Assembly (NCBI GenBank): GCA_949752795.1
Contig: OX457074.1
Location: 3,795,527-3,859,526 of the forward strand
From: Hyperoodon ampullatus
Taxonomy: Eukaryota > Chordata > Mammalia > Artiodactyla > Ziphiidae
DNA: 64,000 nt
Reading direction: 5' to 3'
The notes under the pieces were generated by a model that did not search any database, was not told where the DNA came from, and saw only the letters and a program-made list of their open reading frames with translations. The position numbers and the translations under genes were made by a program. This document shows positions 1 through 11,992 of the stretch, in pieces (position 1 is the stretch's first letter; each line of letters opens with the position of its first letter).

Positions 1-917
1 AAATACCCCCAGAGAATCACGATAATTAGTTTCTAAGTCTTCTTTTTTATTTTCTGCTTTGTTTGCTTTAAAGGTTTTCTCGATGCAGTGCTCTGATGAT
101 ATCTGAATGTTTTTCACCAGAGAGACATGGAGAAGGCAAGATTCTCATCATTTGATTCCTCCCTGAGATCTTTTGGTTTGGAGAGTAACTAAAATAAAGA
201 CTCCGGGATTCTGGTACACTAATCCTCATGCAGCTTTCACCATCCACAGTATTAAGTGCTCAGACACACGTAGGATGTTTGCGTACAGGATGCAAACAAA
301 CGTACCTATGACATTCAAAGAGAAAAATACCATTTTTCAGGGAAATACAAGAACAAGACAAGGGGCCAAGTTCTCAGCCACTCAAGGTCTGTGTAGCTCA
401 GAAATTGCCATCAACAGCCATTTTCTGAAGTACACTCAGTTATCCATTTGTTAAGTTGTTGAGTTTGGCTCAGTCTTTGTCCATTTATGGTTTTCTCTGG
501 ACCCCATCCTTTGGGGTCCTTCCTGAAGATAGATAAGCTCTGAGGTGAAGAGAACCGGTATCTCAATGAGGCTGTGAAATTGGCTGGGAGATATAGTTCT
601 GTCCAGCTGGCATTTTTTCCCAAATTATTATTTTTTTCCCCAAAATCCTGTTTGTCTGTCCTCCTGTCATTCTCAGCACTGTGATTCCTCCTGACTTCTG
701 CACCCACTACTTCCTCCTGGCTTTCTTGGCTACTTCCTTTCTTTCCCTTTTTTACTTTCTTATTTCACAGTACCATCTCTAAGATTAAAATAGTGAGTAT
801 ACAGCAGAACAAAAATTACCGTTTGTGGCTTTGGTGAAAATGATTTATCTAACAAATATTCACTCCCATATTGCCTTCTTAGACCCCAAGTCCCATAAGG
901 CTGGAAGTGGTTTCAGT

Positions 918-1016
918 TCAGTTTAACAAACATTTATCAGGCACCTACTGTGTGTACGAGGCCCCTGGGGATACAGAGAGAAACAGGTATATAACTAATG
1001 AATTGAACTGCCCTCT
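918..1016 (-). mobile_element. L2 3'-end fragment (antisense)
   Basis: The text reads like the reverse complement of the L2 LINE 3' end: the 'aacaaacatttat...ggcacctactgtgtg' segment, then a 'cctggggatacag' segment. It is heavily diverged, as expected for an old mammalian element. Boundaries are approximate and come from recognition by eye. Confidence 0.5.
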
Positions 1017-1629
1017 GTGAAAGGGACTAGATTTCCCACCGGCAGGTTTTCTTTAGGCTTCAAGAAGTTAAATAATTAGCACCAAACTCCTTGGAGTTTA
1101 CTGAGTGTATTTTAGGGAAGGATCCTTCTTAGTCCCACATCAATTCAACAATGAAAGTACAGCCCTGCCTTGTGATGGGTTTCAGCTGTTCCACCTCTGC
1201 CTCAATCTAATTCTTATTCTCCTTACCTAGACAGTCGGGGTGCAAATACTGGCCCATCTCCTTGGATGCACAGCTCTATTGGATTCTTCTTTGTTCCCCC
1301 ATTTCAATCCAGGCACTATGATGTTTTGTTCATTTGATTTTTTTCATAGTGTTTTCTCTCTCTTCCTATGAACGTGAGATCTATTCTAACCCTCCTTCCC
1401 TTGCCAGGCCATCCTCCCTGTTGCCTTCTACCCAGATCCACAGCTACATTCCTTTTCCTGGGAATAGTCCCTTTTCTACTTCCTCATTCAAGGCTTCTAG
1501 CAGCTTTACATAGTAACTAAGGTCTTATAGAAACCAAAGCAAAGAGGCAAGAATGGAGAGAGAGTATTGGGGGAAAGGTTCAGGGTCCCTGGGAGCCAAG
1601 ACTGTACCCTATAGAAAATGGTATTAGAG

Positions 1630-2040
1630 CACAGAAGAGGGAGGATATAATTCTATGTGGGGAAACAGACAAAGATTCAGAAGGTCTGTGACATTTGAAT
1701 TCAGTCTTAAAGGAGCACTCCCACCTCAGAAAACGGGGATACAGATTAGAATTTCCAACCAGGAAAAACAGCATGAGCAAAGGCCTGGTAGGGTAAAGTA
1801 CACGGCATATTCCAGAAGGCAAAGTCTGTTACCTGTTCTTGCTGGAGTATTGGGAAGTATAAGGGGTTGGGAGAAAATGAAACTGGAAGGTAGGGTGAGA
1901 CCAAGTTTTAAAGTTTTTGTGTGATGGAGAGCTTGAGTTTCATCCTCTAGGTTAGGGAGAACCATTAAAGGCTGTAGCAGGAATGTGACATTGGCCAGAT
2001 ATACGTTTCAGAAAGATGATTTCTGGCCATAGTATGGTGG
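1630..2040 (-). mobile_element. Ancient LINE relic, probably L2-type (antisense)
   Basis: The segment has the word order of a widespread mammalian repeat: 'gacatttgaattcagtctt', 'cagcatgagcaaaggcctgg', 'gagcttgagtttcatcct', 'accattaaaggctgtagcaggaatgtgacat', 'cagaaagatgatttctggc'. The region at 52490-53210 follows the same order, so the two are copies of one family. I cannot assign the family with certainty: L2 antisense is favoured, an old L1 3' end is the alternative. Confidence 0.4.
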
Positions 2041-3499
2041 ACAGGTAGAAGTTAAACCAGTTAAAAAGTGACTCCAAACCCAGGTGGGGCTTTTTTCTTT
2101 TTCTTTCCTTTTCTTCATATTCTTATCACAATCCAGTAGAGTAGTAAATAAATAGATTTGAAAATGATATTTTGTCATTCGTTTTTAAAGATACGCTCTC
2201 AAGTGACACATGTATAAAAGTGACCTGTCTCGGGATGAGAGGAAAATACAGTGGTCCTTCAAGGTTTGTAAAAAAGACAGTTTGGTGTTTGAAATCCTCT
2301 CCTCCTCCTTTTTAGAATCTCAAAGCCATTTGAAGCACCACTGTCTGGATTTGTGGCATGATTCTCACTTTGTCCTGCTGCCACTTACTGTGGTTTGGCT
2401 GCTAAAAAAGACTTCAGGTCGTTTGGATCTTTGTAGTTCTGTATTAAGGATGGACTCTTAGGATAAAAATAAAGCTGAAGGTGCTTAGTTATAGATATGT
2501 GTCATTAATCAGAAGACACAAGAGGCTTCCTGGGTTTAAACCATTTTTGTGCAGATTACATGAATTCTCAACCTTTTTCCCACCATAACACATGACCACC
2601 AACATTTATATGCCCAACCCACTTCCGTAGAATACCCACAATTTTGAAGAAACACAATTTTTTTCAAGGAAATAAAGCTCTGTAGGAATTCTTGATTGCC
2701 ATGATTATAATACTACATCAGATGTGTTTAATCACCGTAGACTGTGGCCTAAATAAGATACACTATAAGTTATTTTTAATTGACTTTTCCCCTTAAGAAA
2801 GCATGTTGACTGCAAATGGATGGTGTTATTATAGAAAAACTTTGAATCCATTCTTATTCTTAAAGTGAATTATTCAAAATCTCTGCCATGTCTATCAACA
2901 CCTTCAACGGATCAAAAGACGCCCTGGTATCCTGATACCAGGATTGAGGATCAGTAAATTATTATATTGAATTAGTCTTTCTTTAAGATGAACTATTTAC
3001 CTACCAGATGCTGTTGTTTATTCCCATTTATTTAGATGCTAGAATTAGTGTGTTGAAGTTATCATACATAGAGCTGGAAGTGCTTTTTTCTAAAACTTTC
3101 ACTTCTTATAAGTAAAATCCGACTAAAAACAGAGACATGGAAGAGGAGCATCCCGGAAGACCACAGTCCTCTGTGGTAATTAGTGTGGCGCCTCTTTGTG
3201 GAAACAAGACGGTTCTTCATATGCCATGAATATCAATGGTTTCTAGAAACCAATTTGGATATTTGACTTAAAAATCTTCTTTCTTTTTAAACCAAGCCCT
3301 CTTCCTTAGAGAGTAAATGAATCAAGTCCGAGATTCCTGCATGAGCCCTACACTAAAACAGGCTTCCCTTTTCTAGATATCACTCTTGTGAAGGGGCCTT
3401 ACAAACTTTGGTGATCCAGCAGCATTTTTTGAGAGCTCCAGGTTTCTTCCTCTTGTATATTCTTTATCTTGTGTATCCTTTTATTACATTCTCTTTCTT

Positions 3500-3803
3500 T
3501 TTTTTTTAATTTTTAATTAATTAATTTATTTATTTATTTTGGACTGTGTTGGGTCTCCGTTTCTGTGCGCGGGCTTTCTCTAGTTGTGGCGAGCGGGGGC
3601 CACTCTTCATCGCGGTGCGTGGGCCTCTCACTGTCGCGGCCTCTCTTGTTGTGGAGCACAAGCTCCAGACGCGCAGGCTCAGTAGTTGTGGCTCACGGGC
3701 CTAGTTGCTCTGCGGCATGTGGGATCTTCCCAGACCAGGGCTCGAACCCGTGTCCCCTGCATTGGCAGGGAGATTCTCAACCACTGCGCCACCAGGGAAG
3801 CCC
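3500..3803 (-). mobile_element. CHR SINE, long form (antisense)
   Basis: A reverse-oriented tRNA-derived SINE. It opens with a T/ATTT-rich tail complement and 'ctgtgttgggtctccg', contains the tRNA B-box complement 'gctcgaacccgtgtcccctg', and ends with the conserved SINE head complement 'ccaccagggaagccc'. A short CTTTCTTT-like repeat on both sides may be the target-site duplication. It belongs to the same subfamily as the copies near 8.8 and 60.3 kb. Confidence 0.9.
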
Positions 3804-4079
3804 TTTCTTTCATTTTTGTTCTGCATATCTGTTGATCTCTTGAATTTCACAGAGACCTGTCCTAGAAAGCAGTTCCATAGGTTAGTCAGCCAGTACCTTA
3901 CAAAGTAAACAAGAAATACAGGATCCCAAAATAATTTTTTGACATCAAGTATTAGAATAACCACACATCATGTCTGTTTCTTCTTCCATATTTAAATGGA
4001 GTCTCTCATGGGCGAGTGAGGTGGGAAGACTGTATCTTTCCTCAGGTACTTCTGAGTGTGTCTCCTCAGCTGAAGCTCA

Positions 4080-4255
4080 GGGTGGTGGAAAGTGCATGGG
4101 CTTTTCCAGCTGAGCAACCTTCAGCAACTCCCATAATTTCAGTAAGCCTTTTTTCTAGTCTGTAAAGTGGAGATGATATTAATACAGACCTCACAGGGAT
4201 GCTGTGGAGCTCAAATGAGATGTGAAAATGCTTGATAAAATGCAGATTAAAACTT
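4080..4255 (+). mobile_element. MIR element
   Basis: The tRNA-derived body of an old MIR is recognisable: an 'agcaaccttcagcaactcc' segment, then 'tagtctgtaaagtggagatgatattaata', 'ctcacagggatgctgtggagctcaaatgag' and 'aaatgcttgataaa'. It is diverged and has no visible target duplication. Confidence 0.75.
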
Positions 4256-7200
4256 GTTAGGTTTTTTAAACCATTTTTTATTAAAACATATTAGTTTTAA
4301 TCATTTTGTACATCAGTTATCTGCTTTTTTTCGTAGTACTTCTGCCCTAGAATCTCTCATGAATTTTCTGTATCCTCAGTATAACAAGTTTCTTCCACAG
4401 ATTGGTCTGTTACCTGGATTAACAGATTTTTTTAAAGACCTTAAAAAATTGGAGGGGAAACAAGAGTCCATGAAGGTCTCCTGAATATTGTCTCCTGCAC
4501 TGGTTTGCTGACCACAAACGTGTGATTTCTACCATTTTCTGACGTCCTTCTGCCTAGCTCCAACTGCACTTGTTTTGTTTCTTAGCCTCTTATGTCACAG
4601 CTCGTTGAAGAACCTGGTTAAGTACTTTGTGTTCAATCCCTTCCTTTCATTTGCTATCCAATTTATTTCTCCGTGAAATTAAAGCTGTTTGTTTGAGTGG
4701 CTTCTGTGTCTTTGAAACTTTTAGATCCTAAGTCTATTATTATTAATGGCTTAGAATTTTTCACCTTATATGTGTTGGTCTACATTCCTTAATAAGTGAA
4801 GCACAAAGACAGAAAACTGTGAGGATTAAGTGTAAACTCAAGTAGATATTGAATGGAACCACAGCAGTTTAAGACTTATGTAAGCCTGTCCCAAGGGACT
4901 AATGAAGGAAGAGTCATTGAAACCATTTTCCCTGTTATCATCATGTGTAGAAGATGAACACTTCTTGCCAGACACCTCAGGCATTTATTGACTGGTTCCT
5001 AAACATTGAGAAAAAAGGCAAAAAATAACCCAGAAATGCAAGAAGCTGAGGAAAAACAGTAACGAATTTATTAAAGAAGGACTCAGAAACCAAATACAAA
5101 GGAGAGGATTTAACAAACTGATGGGGGATCAGCAACCACTGGACAGGAGAATACTACACCACCCACCCTACCTGCAATACCCCCTTTCATTTTGTCCATT
5201 TGAGGCACTGTGAAGCGTATGTTTGTCATTGTGTAAATGCACACACACACACCAGTGATCTGTGAGTGAACTGAAATCACAAATGGAACTTGACCATTCC
5301 CAGCCTTCAAATATTAGATTTTCTCCAACCTCATCCACCCAACACCCCAGGTCCTACATCACAGGTAGTTTAGTGAAAGAAACTGGTAAACTTAACCCTG
5401 CCTGAAATTCACCCCTGGTAACTGTCAGTCTGTGGGTTGGAGTTGGTTTGGTCTCCTTTTTCAAACAATTGAAAAGAACTTGAATTAGAAGGAAAGGGGA
5501 GGATAGGAGAAGTCCACAGTTTCGGGAGGAAAAAGCGTTGAACAAAAGATGGGCTTTTTTAATCATTGATTTTCATTTCAGGTTGATTGAGCAAGAGACC
5601 AAACCAGCTACCTAGAATGAAAGTTTGTGGGCACTGGTTTTTTTCTGCAGGAGCTGCAACCTTTTTGCAGTAGAACTTGTGTGGCCTCTTATGCTGTTAG
5701 CGTTGTGCTGTGGTGTTGCCGACTGACTTCTCCAGTTCTCTTTTCTCAGTGGGCTAGAATGCAGCTGGTTCAATAGGCCGTGACTCACATAAGCTCCCAT
5801 GTCTTTTTTATTGACTGCTTTATGGAAATGTACCACACTCCAAAGGGTCCACATTGTTGTTGCTGTGGGTGGCTGACTGAGGAGTCACGTTTAGTGCTAA
5901 GAGATGGACCCCTACTCTGTTGTTTTTTTACTGCAGAGCCGGTATGGGTGGGATACAGGGTTTAAAGGAATCTGGATGAGGAGAAAAAGATGTCTAAGAA
6001 TTTCTTTTATCTTCATCTGCCGTGAAAGTTGGGTGGCCATCTCTTGTGGATAACACTCTTCTCGATCTTATGTTTGTGGCCCTACATCCTTCAGCTAAGT
6101 GAATCTTTCCTTTATACGGGCTATTCTGAGACATTTAGTTAAGTGCAATGGTAGAGAGAGATTATGACACTAATGTAATTCTGTTTTGTGCTGATATAAT
6201 GTGATACACCCTTAGGTTTATCCAAAGGGCCATTTATTCCCAATAAATCATTTCTATTTTTTTTTCATTAAGGTGGTGATATCTTTTTTCAGGTAATGGA
6301 CAAAAAGCCTCGATTTTTAAAAAAATTGTTTGCTTAAATATAAATGTTTTTGCCTTAAAATAGCTACTCATGCAATTGTTTGTAACTTCTTCCTATTTTT
6401 ATTATCATCCTGCAAAACATTTACACACCTTCTATTACATGTTAAGTAGCTCTGCAGATCGGTTCACTTGCCAGTAGATGTGAATTCAGGCATACAAGAC
6501 TCCTCCTGCCTCATCACACAGGACTGTGGCTTACATGTGCATCCTCAGGACCACCAGTTCTTGATCAGTGGGACCCTAAGCTGACACTGAAAGAGGAGAG
6601 AGCTTGATTGCCACAGTGGCTTCCCATCTTGGACTGGGATAGATCTGGATCCCATCTGGGTTTATCTGATAGATCATGGAGGTAATGAGATTGCACTCAG
6701 AGTCAACTTTACATTGAGAACAATTCTGTTATTGTACTCACCACAGAGTGCCTTAGACATAGAAGACAATCAACAGGATAAAAATTGATTTGATCTAATT
6801 GTTTTTCCATAGCCATTCCAAACTTCACCTATAATCCCATTTTTTCCACTGCCCATAAGGGAATCCAGGCAAGAGAGTTCATCAATACAGATTCCCTCTA
6901 ATAAAAAAGCAAAATAACACACCTTACAAAAACACAGCATATAAAATACTGTATTTCCAGCTCTCTTACCCTTCAGAATCTTGCTGGTAAAATGACCAAG
7001 AGAGGAAATTCAGTAACTCATTCAGTGCTCAATTTTAGCAAACCAAGTGTGACTTTTGGGGTGAGAAGGTGGTGATGGTGCTGTCCCTAGTCTCTTAAAA
7101 TTAGTGACTTGGAATTCAAACATTTCTGCTGCATTATGTCTTTGTTTTCTTGGTGGTGGCATTCTTGGGTTTCAGTTGGTGGGGAGAGAAAAGCCTCATG

Positions 7201-8486
7201 CTGATAATGTACTGAAAGTAAATGAAATTAAATAAGCGAAGCAGTGCTCACCACTACTTCCTTCCCCCCTGGGTAATTCAATTCAAGCTCTCTCTCTGAT
7301 GGCAACTCACAGGGACTGTCTCTGTCACCCCGCTGGGGCCTGGAGTCTTAACATCTAAATAAAAGTTTCACTCGAGCATTTTTTATGCTCCTGCCAGCAG
7401 GATCAGTGAGCTGGCGTGGGCACATTAATGTAATATTCATACTCACAGACTCTCCCCGCACACAAGGCAATGTCTTCCCATTTTCATAATTATAGATGTT
7501 CCATAAAATGGCGTTTAGATTTGCATTAAAAAAGGAGGTTTGAATTCTAATAGAACGTTTAACATGTCTTTTAAGATTCAGACTCGGGGCACCTTTAACA
7601 AGAAGCTGTGTCTCTAAGTTTAACAAGACCTTAAAAAAGGGAAAAAATGGTGGGAAGAAAAGATGGAAACTCCAGGCTTAGGGATCCTGTTTTTCTTATC
7701 CCCTGTGTCTTTCATTTCATTTTTAGGCCTCTAGGAGCAATTTTTTGACAGCGCTGCAGAGAGGATGGGCTCTCCTTCAAAGGGCCTTCTCAGCCATACT
7801 GGGTCCTCACCCTCAGTACGATCTGCTTCTCTGTTTTCTTGGAGAGCATTTTCAAAGAGATATTAGAATTTTCAGAGGAGTGGGAGAAATGAAAGAATCC
7901 TAGACAAATGAACTTTCCTTTGCTGCTCTTCATCTCATGCGTGCACCCTGAGACCCATCTGGGAGGATTTATAGCAGCCACAGAGTTTGCTAACTGTAAA
8001 ACACACAAATGAAAACAGTCCATGAACAAGGAAGTTGACAATAAGGACAAATAGGATATAGAATCAGGCACTTAAACACCTAAAAAAGAAACTTCTGATC
8101 TATATTTTTAAAACTAAGCTTGAAACAGAAGCAAAAAGTACTTTTAGTTGCATTTTAAATCATCTTAGAATGTTATTTTTAAACAAAAAGTATTCAAAGC
8201 ATTGAACAAAGTGCCAACGCACAGCTACGACTGAATATTAGTTATTGTAGATGTTAAGAAAACAATTGTGTGATTGAAAAAAATGATTCCACCCAAGAGT
8301 CTCAAGATATTGTATAGGTGACCCAGTTGATTCATATACATTGTGCCTTAATTTGGTTTATATTTTGTTTGCTTTCTAAATTTTTTAAGGCAAACCAAAA
8401 GAGATTTGGGTTTGGGGACCAAAGAGAATAAAATTAGGATTATGCTAACCCACTCCCTTCATTTCTCCTAATTAAGAAATATAGAG

Positions 8487-8703
8487 GGCTTCCCTGGTGG
8501 CGCAGTGGTTGAGAGTCCGCCTGCCGATGCAGGGGACACGGGTTCATACCCCGGTCTGGGAGGATCCCGCATGCCGCGGAGTGGCTGGGCCCGTGGGCCA
8601 TGGCCGCTGAGCCTGCGCGTCCGGAGCCTGTGCTCCACAATGGGAGAGGCCACAACAGTGAGAGGCCCGCGTACCGCAAAAAAAAAAAAAAAAAAAAAAA
8701 AAA
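8487..8703 (+). mobile_element. CHR SINE, short form
   Basis: This is a nearly intact short CHR SINE that begins 'ggcttccctggtggcgcag', carries the A and B boxes of its tRNA-derived head and ends in a long A-run. A perfect 13-bp target duplication (aagaaatatagag) flanks it at 8474-8486 and 8704-8716. The site is TT|AAGAAA, a typical L1-endonuclease target. The long clean A-tail and intact duplication suggest a young insertion. Confidence 0.95.
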
Positions 8704-8767
8704 AAGAAATATAGAGTTATATGTTTTCGTTGTTTTTGTTGTTGTTCCTGTTTCATTTTATTTTATT

Positions 8768-9083
8768 TTATTTTATTTTTTTAATGTTGGGGGTAGGAGT
8801 TTTAATTAATTTATTTATTTTTGCTGTGTTGGGTCTTCGTTTCTGTGCGAGGGCTTTCTCTAGTTGCGGCAAGCGGGGGCCACTCTTCATCACGGTGCGC
8901 GGGCCTCTCACTGTCACGGCCTCTCTTGTTGCGGAGCACAGGGTCTGGACGCGCAGGCTCAGTAGTTGTGGCTCACGGGCCTAGTTGCTCTGCAGCATGT
9001 GGGATCCTCCCAGACCAGGGCTCAAACCTGTGTCCCCTGCATTAGCAGGCAGATTCTCAACCACTGTGCCACCAGGGAAGCCC
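8768..9083 (-). mobile_element. CHR SINE, long form (antisense)
   Basis: A reverse-oriented SINE running from an ATTT-rich tail complement ('tttatttatttttgctgtgttgggtc') to 'ccaccagggaagccc'. Flanks share a 'tcattttatttt' sequence (about 8753 and 9084), which fits a target duplication that has expanded into a TTTTA simple repeat on the left side. The left edge is uncertain by tens of bases. Confidence 0.88.
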
Positions 9084-9760
9084 TCATTTTATTTTTTTGA
9101 GGAGTAAATTCCTGCCTCATTGTCTCTGTCCTTTGCCCCTCCCTTCTGTAAAATAAGTATAAACCCCAGTGGTGGAAGATAGATTAGGATCTTGACTGCT
9201 CAATAAATTTGTACCTAACAAGGCTAATTGAAAGCCAGGAATGTTAGCAGCATACAGTTAAAGGCTGATGTCAGATCCAGGTCTTCTCTGTGTAAAAAGG
9301 CTTCTACCATCCCTAGGCTCTTACCATTACTTTGACAAAACCAGAATTTGGCAGCTATTGCCAAGTTCAGCTATGCAGAGCCTTTCTTTGTGTGAACTTA
9401 ATAAAAATTATGTTCACTAAGGTGGCTTTCTGTTTGTTAGAAAAAGATGTGTGTTTAGTTAAGCAAATTCTTAATTTTCTGGAGTCCTTTTCTTGCCAAT
9501 CAGTACATGCTTAGGCTACCTCCCCTTGTACAAACTAATGTTATGTTTAGATAATTTTAAGCAATTTTAGCATTAGATATAATTAGGAAGAAAAAGAAAA
9601 TTTACTTCCCCCCCAATCCTCTAGAAATTGTTTTATTTTGTGCCATAGGTAAGCAATAGCCCATCTGCACCCCTTCATTAATGTAGATTATCTCAAGTAG
9701 CCCAAATACATGAAAATTCTGTCAGATTTCAACAAAATATTTTGCTCTTGTTCCTTTTAG

Positions 9761-9838
9761 GAATGGAAGACATCACAAGAGGAGCTCAAGAGCTTGATAA
9801 TATCATCAAGCAAGGATACTTAGAGAAGAAAAGCAAAG
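9761..9838 (+). CDS. SKAP1: SKAP1 coding exon: start of PH domain
   Basis: SKAP1 is a cytosolic T-cell adaptor that links the T-cell receptor, through FYN and FYB/ADAP, to integrin activation. This 78-nt exon starts with two bases that complete a Gly codon and then reads [20 protein letters not shown], followed by a short basic segment. The last base opens the Asp codon of the next exon. Residue 1 of my numbering is this Met, about residue 95 of the human protein as I remember it. The segment before the PH domain and its first strand (the KQGYLEKKS part) are encoded here. Acceptor ttccttttag and donor AAG|GTACTG fit consensus. Length is a multiple of three, with phase 1 at both ends. Confidence 0.95.
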
Positions 9839-10694
9839 GTACTGATTAGACCCTCCGATCTCAGAACATTCCAGGAAGGGAAGGGAAATGAGGAAAAAGA
9901 GGGCTAGCATAAGGGGTACCTTCTCTATGCCCAGTACTGTACTAGGCAGGGGTAAGGCAAAAGGAAGGGAAGAAAAGAAAAGAAGTCTGGTGTTTGTGTG
10001 TAGGCTGAAGAGAGATAGCCCCAAACCTTCACTTCATCAGGATAGGGATTGGTTCTGCCTTGCTCACCTGGTACACAACAGGTGCTTAATAAATACTTGT
10101 CGAATGAATAAATGAATGACTCTATTTTTGTTCTCATCTCTCAGTGTGCTCCCATAAGGAGTGAAACTATGTTGCTATGAGTGTAATTTTTATATCGTAT
10201 GTGAAGCAGCCCACTTTCAAGTGTTAAGACAAGCCCCAGTCTTCAGCTTTCACTCTTTAATTAGAACAGGTTCTAGTAGGATTGGAATACCGGGTTTAAC
10301 ACTCAGGCAAATTGGATTAGCACAAAGGAAGCCTTGCTCATGCCCATGGCCTGGAGTGTCATTTTGGTTTGCTGAAAGGCAACACACAGAGATCTCATGG
10401 AGAATTTTATAACTACAGGATGAGATTAGAACCTGAAAGATATAAAGGAAAAGTAGAGAAACAGCTGGGATCAGAGCAGGCAGAACCTGTTTAGAACGTG
10501 GACCTGTAACTGGGTGACTCTTCTGCACTCTGTGTCAACGTGGGATAACCTGTGGGAGTGAAAGGGAGGGCTTTACAGTCCATGAACCTCGGACATAAAA
10601 CAATAACACACTGGACTGGGTGTTGTTGGATTTTACGGACTCTTCAGTGATTGTAGTTACCTGAATTTATGTCCCTTACTGCTGTTCTGTTTAG
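9839..10694 (+). other. SKAP1: SKAP1 intron, 856 bp
   Basis: GT-AG intron between the first two visible exons. It contains an L2 3'-end fragment near 10040-10120. I see no further gene or recent repeat in it. Confidence 0.9.
10040..10120 (+). mobile_element. L2 3' end
   Basis: The typical L2 tail is visible: '...ctggtacacaacaggtgcttaataaatacttgtcgaatgaataaatgaatg'-like text, read in pieces. It has no target duplication and is diverged, so it is an old insertion. Confidence 0.65.
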
Positions 10695-10778
10695 ATCATA
10701 GTTTCTTTGGATCAGAGTGGCAGAAGCGGTGGTGTGTTGTCAGCAGAGGCCTCTTCTACTACTATGCTAATGAGAAAA
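10695..10778 (+). CDS. SKAP1: SKAP1 coding exon: PH domain core
   Basis: An 84-nt exon that encodes residues 26-54 of the visible protein. It includes the [20 protein letters not shown] strands typical of PH domains; the basic KR and the Trp on this strand belong to the conserved PH core. The exon starts with two bases that complete the Asp codon and ends one base into a Ser codon. Acceptor tctgtttag and donor AAA|GTAAGT are strong. As 84 is a multiple of three with matching phases, skipping it would keep the frame but destroy the PH fold. Confidence 0.97.
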
Positions 10779-11083
10779 GTAAGTGTTCTTCATTTGCACA
10801 GCAGCATCTCACTCCTGGATGCAAGCGCTTCGTAAATTCTCAAGCACTTAGATCTCAACTTAGCAGTCCTTGACTGACACCCATAAAGGGATATGCTTGG
10901 GAAAGAAATAAGCCTGGGTAAATAATACCTTGCTCATCACCAAAAACTCAGATGCCAATTTAGAAATTACAGCCCCTTTAAACACTAGGATAGTGTGGCC
11001 AGCATATTAAAAGGTTACCTTTCATTATGACTAATAACACATTACCAAGGTTGAATACCTTGGCATTTAAAAAACAGAACCTC

Positions 11084-11460
11084 TGGGACTTCCCTGGTGG
11101 TGCAGTGGTTAAGAATCCACCTGCCAATGCAGGGGACACGGGTTCGAGCCCTGGTCCGGGAGGATCCCACATGCCGTGGAGCAACAAAGCCCGTGCGCCA
11201 CAGCTACTGAAGCTCGTGCGCCTAGAGCCCGTGCTCCGCAGCAAGAGAAGCCACCACAATTGGAAGCCCGTGCGCCACAGCTACTGAAGCTCGTGCGCCT
11301 AGAGCCCGTGCTCCGCAGCAAGAGAAGCCACCACAATTGGAAGCCCGCGCACCGCAATGAAGAGTAGCCCCCGCTCGCTGCAACTAGAGAAGGCCCGCAC
11401 GCAGCAACGAAGACCCACCGCAGCCAAAAATAAAATATAAATAAATAAATAAATTTTAAA
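11084..11460 (+). mobile_element. CHR SINE, long form with internal 77-bp duplication
   Basis: A long CHR SINE from 'gggacttccctggtggtgcag' to an AATAAATA-type tail. An 'agaacctc' repeat at 11076-11083 and 11464-11471 is the probable target duplication. Inside, positions 11188-11264 and 11265-11341 are a perfect 77-bp tandem duplication; the normal 3' half follows. Confidence 0.95.
11188..11341 (+). repeat. Perfect tandem duplication, 2 x 77 bp, within a SINE
   Basis: The two units (11188-11264 and 11265-11341) are identical base for base, and the third occurrence of the boundary word at 11342 diverges after six bases. Lack of divergence points to a recent duplication, or recent copying of a duplicated source element. 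Confidence 0.95.
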
Positions 11461-11748
11461 AAAAGAACCTCAAACACCTTATAGGCATTAATAATATAGT
11501 TAAAATATTGAAAAAAATTAATTCTGAGAAGGATTTTAGCAGCTTACCAATGGCCCAGAAATAGAACCTTTGAGTCCAAACTCTCTAAGAGCAGGCTCCA
11601 AACTTTATCCTACTGGGTTCTGGGACGTTATCCAGTGGAAATGCCTAGAGCCATGGAGTGCTGAGACCCACATGGTTGCTGTCCCCTAGAGACACCCTTC
11701 AGCCAGATGGCAGCAGCTGCGAAGTGTTGACTCAAGCCAGAGGCAGCT

Positions 11749-11750
<2 letters not shown>

Positions 11751-11800
<50 letters not shown>

Positions 11801-11992
11801 TGGTATGCGGGCCTCTCACTGTTGTGGCCTCTCCCGTTGCGGAGCACAGGCTCCGGACGCGCAGGCCCAGCAGCCATGGCTCACGGGCCCAGCCGCTCCG
11901 CGGCATATGGGATCCCCCCAGACCGGGGCACGAACCCGTATCCCCTGCATCGGCAGGCGGACTCTCAACCACTGCGCCACCAGGGAGGCCCA
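11751..11992 (-). mobile_element. CHR SINE, short form (antisense), 49-nt T tract
   Basis: A reverse-oriented short CHR SINE: an uninterrupted run of about 49 T (11751-11799), then 'gtggtatgcgggcctctcac' and the head complement 'ccaccagggaggccc'. A perfect 14-bp target duplication (agaggcagcttctt) lies at 11739-11752 and 11993-12006. The long pure A-tail and perfect duplication suggest a young copy, possibly still polymorphic. Confidence 0.95.

Larger units (their letters stand above)
1..9760 (+). other. SKAP1: SKAP1 intron, 3' part (5' end outside window)
   Basis: This stretch lies upstream of the first visible SKAP1 coding exon and ends in the acceptor ttccttttag at 9751-9760. I looked for the preceding SKAP1 exons (the acidic, Ser-rich linker before the PH domain) and did not find them, so they lie beyond the left edge. 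It holds CHR SINEs near 3.5, 8.5 and 8.8-9.1 kb, a MIR near 4.1 kb and antisense L2-like relics near 0.9 and 1.6-2.0 kb. Short open frames here are chance or SINE-derived. The block at 7355-7640 looks unusually non-repetitive and balanced in composition and may be a conserved non-coding element. Confidence 0.8.

Noticed and set aside
8505..8714. Open frames of 60-90 codons in the SINE copies on both strands (also near 11.6-12.0, 27.2-27.5, 31.2, 32.2, 34.8, 53.2, 56.7 and 58.8 kb)
   Set aside because: They encode the same recurring words in every short CHR SINE because the GC-rich SINE body lacks stops; poly-Lys or poly-Phe comes from the A tail. They are not genes.
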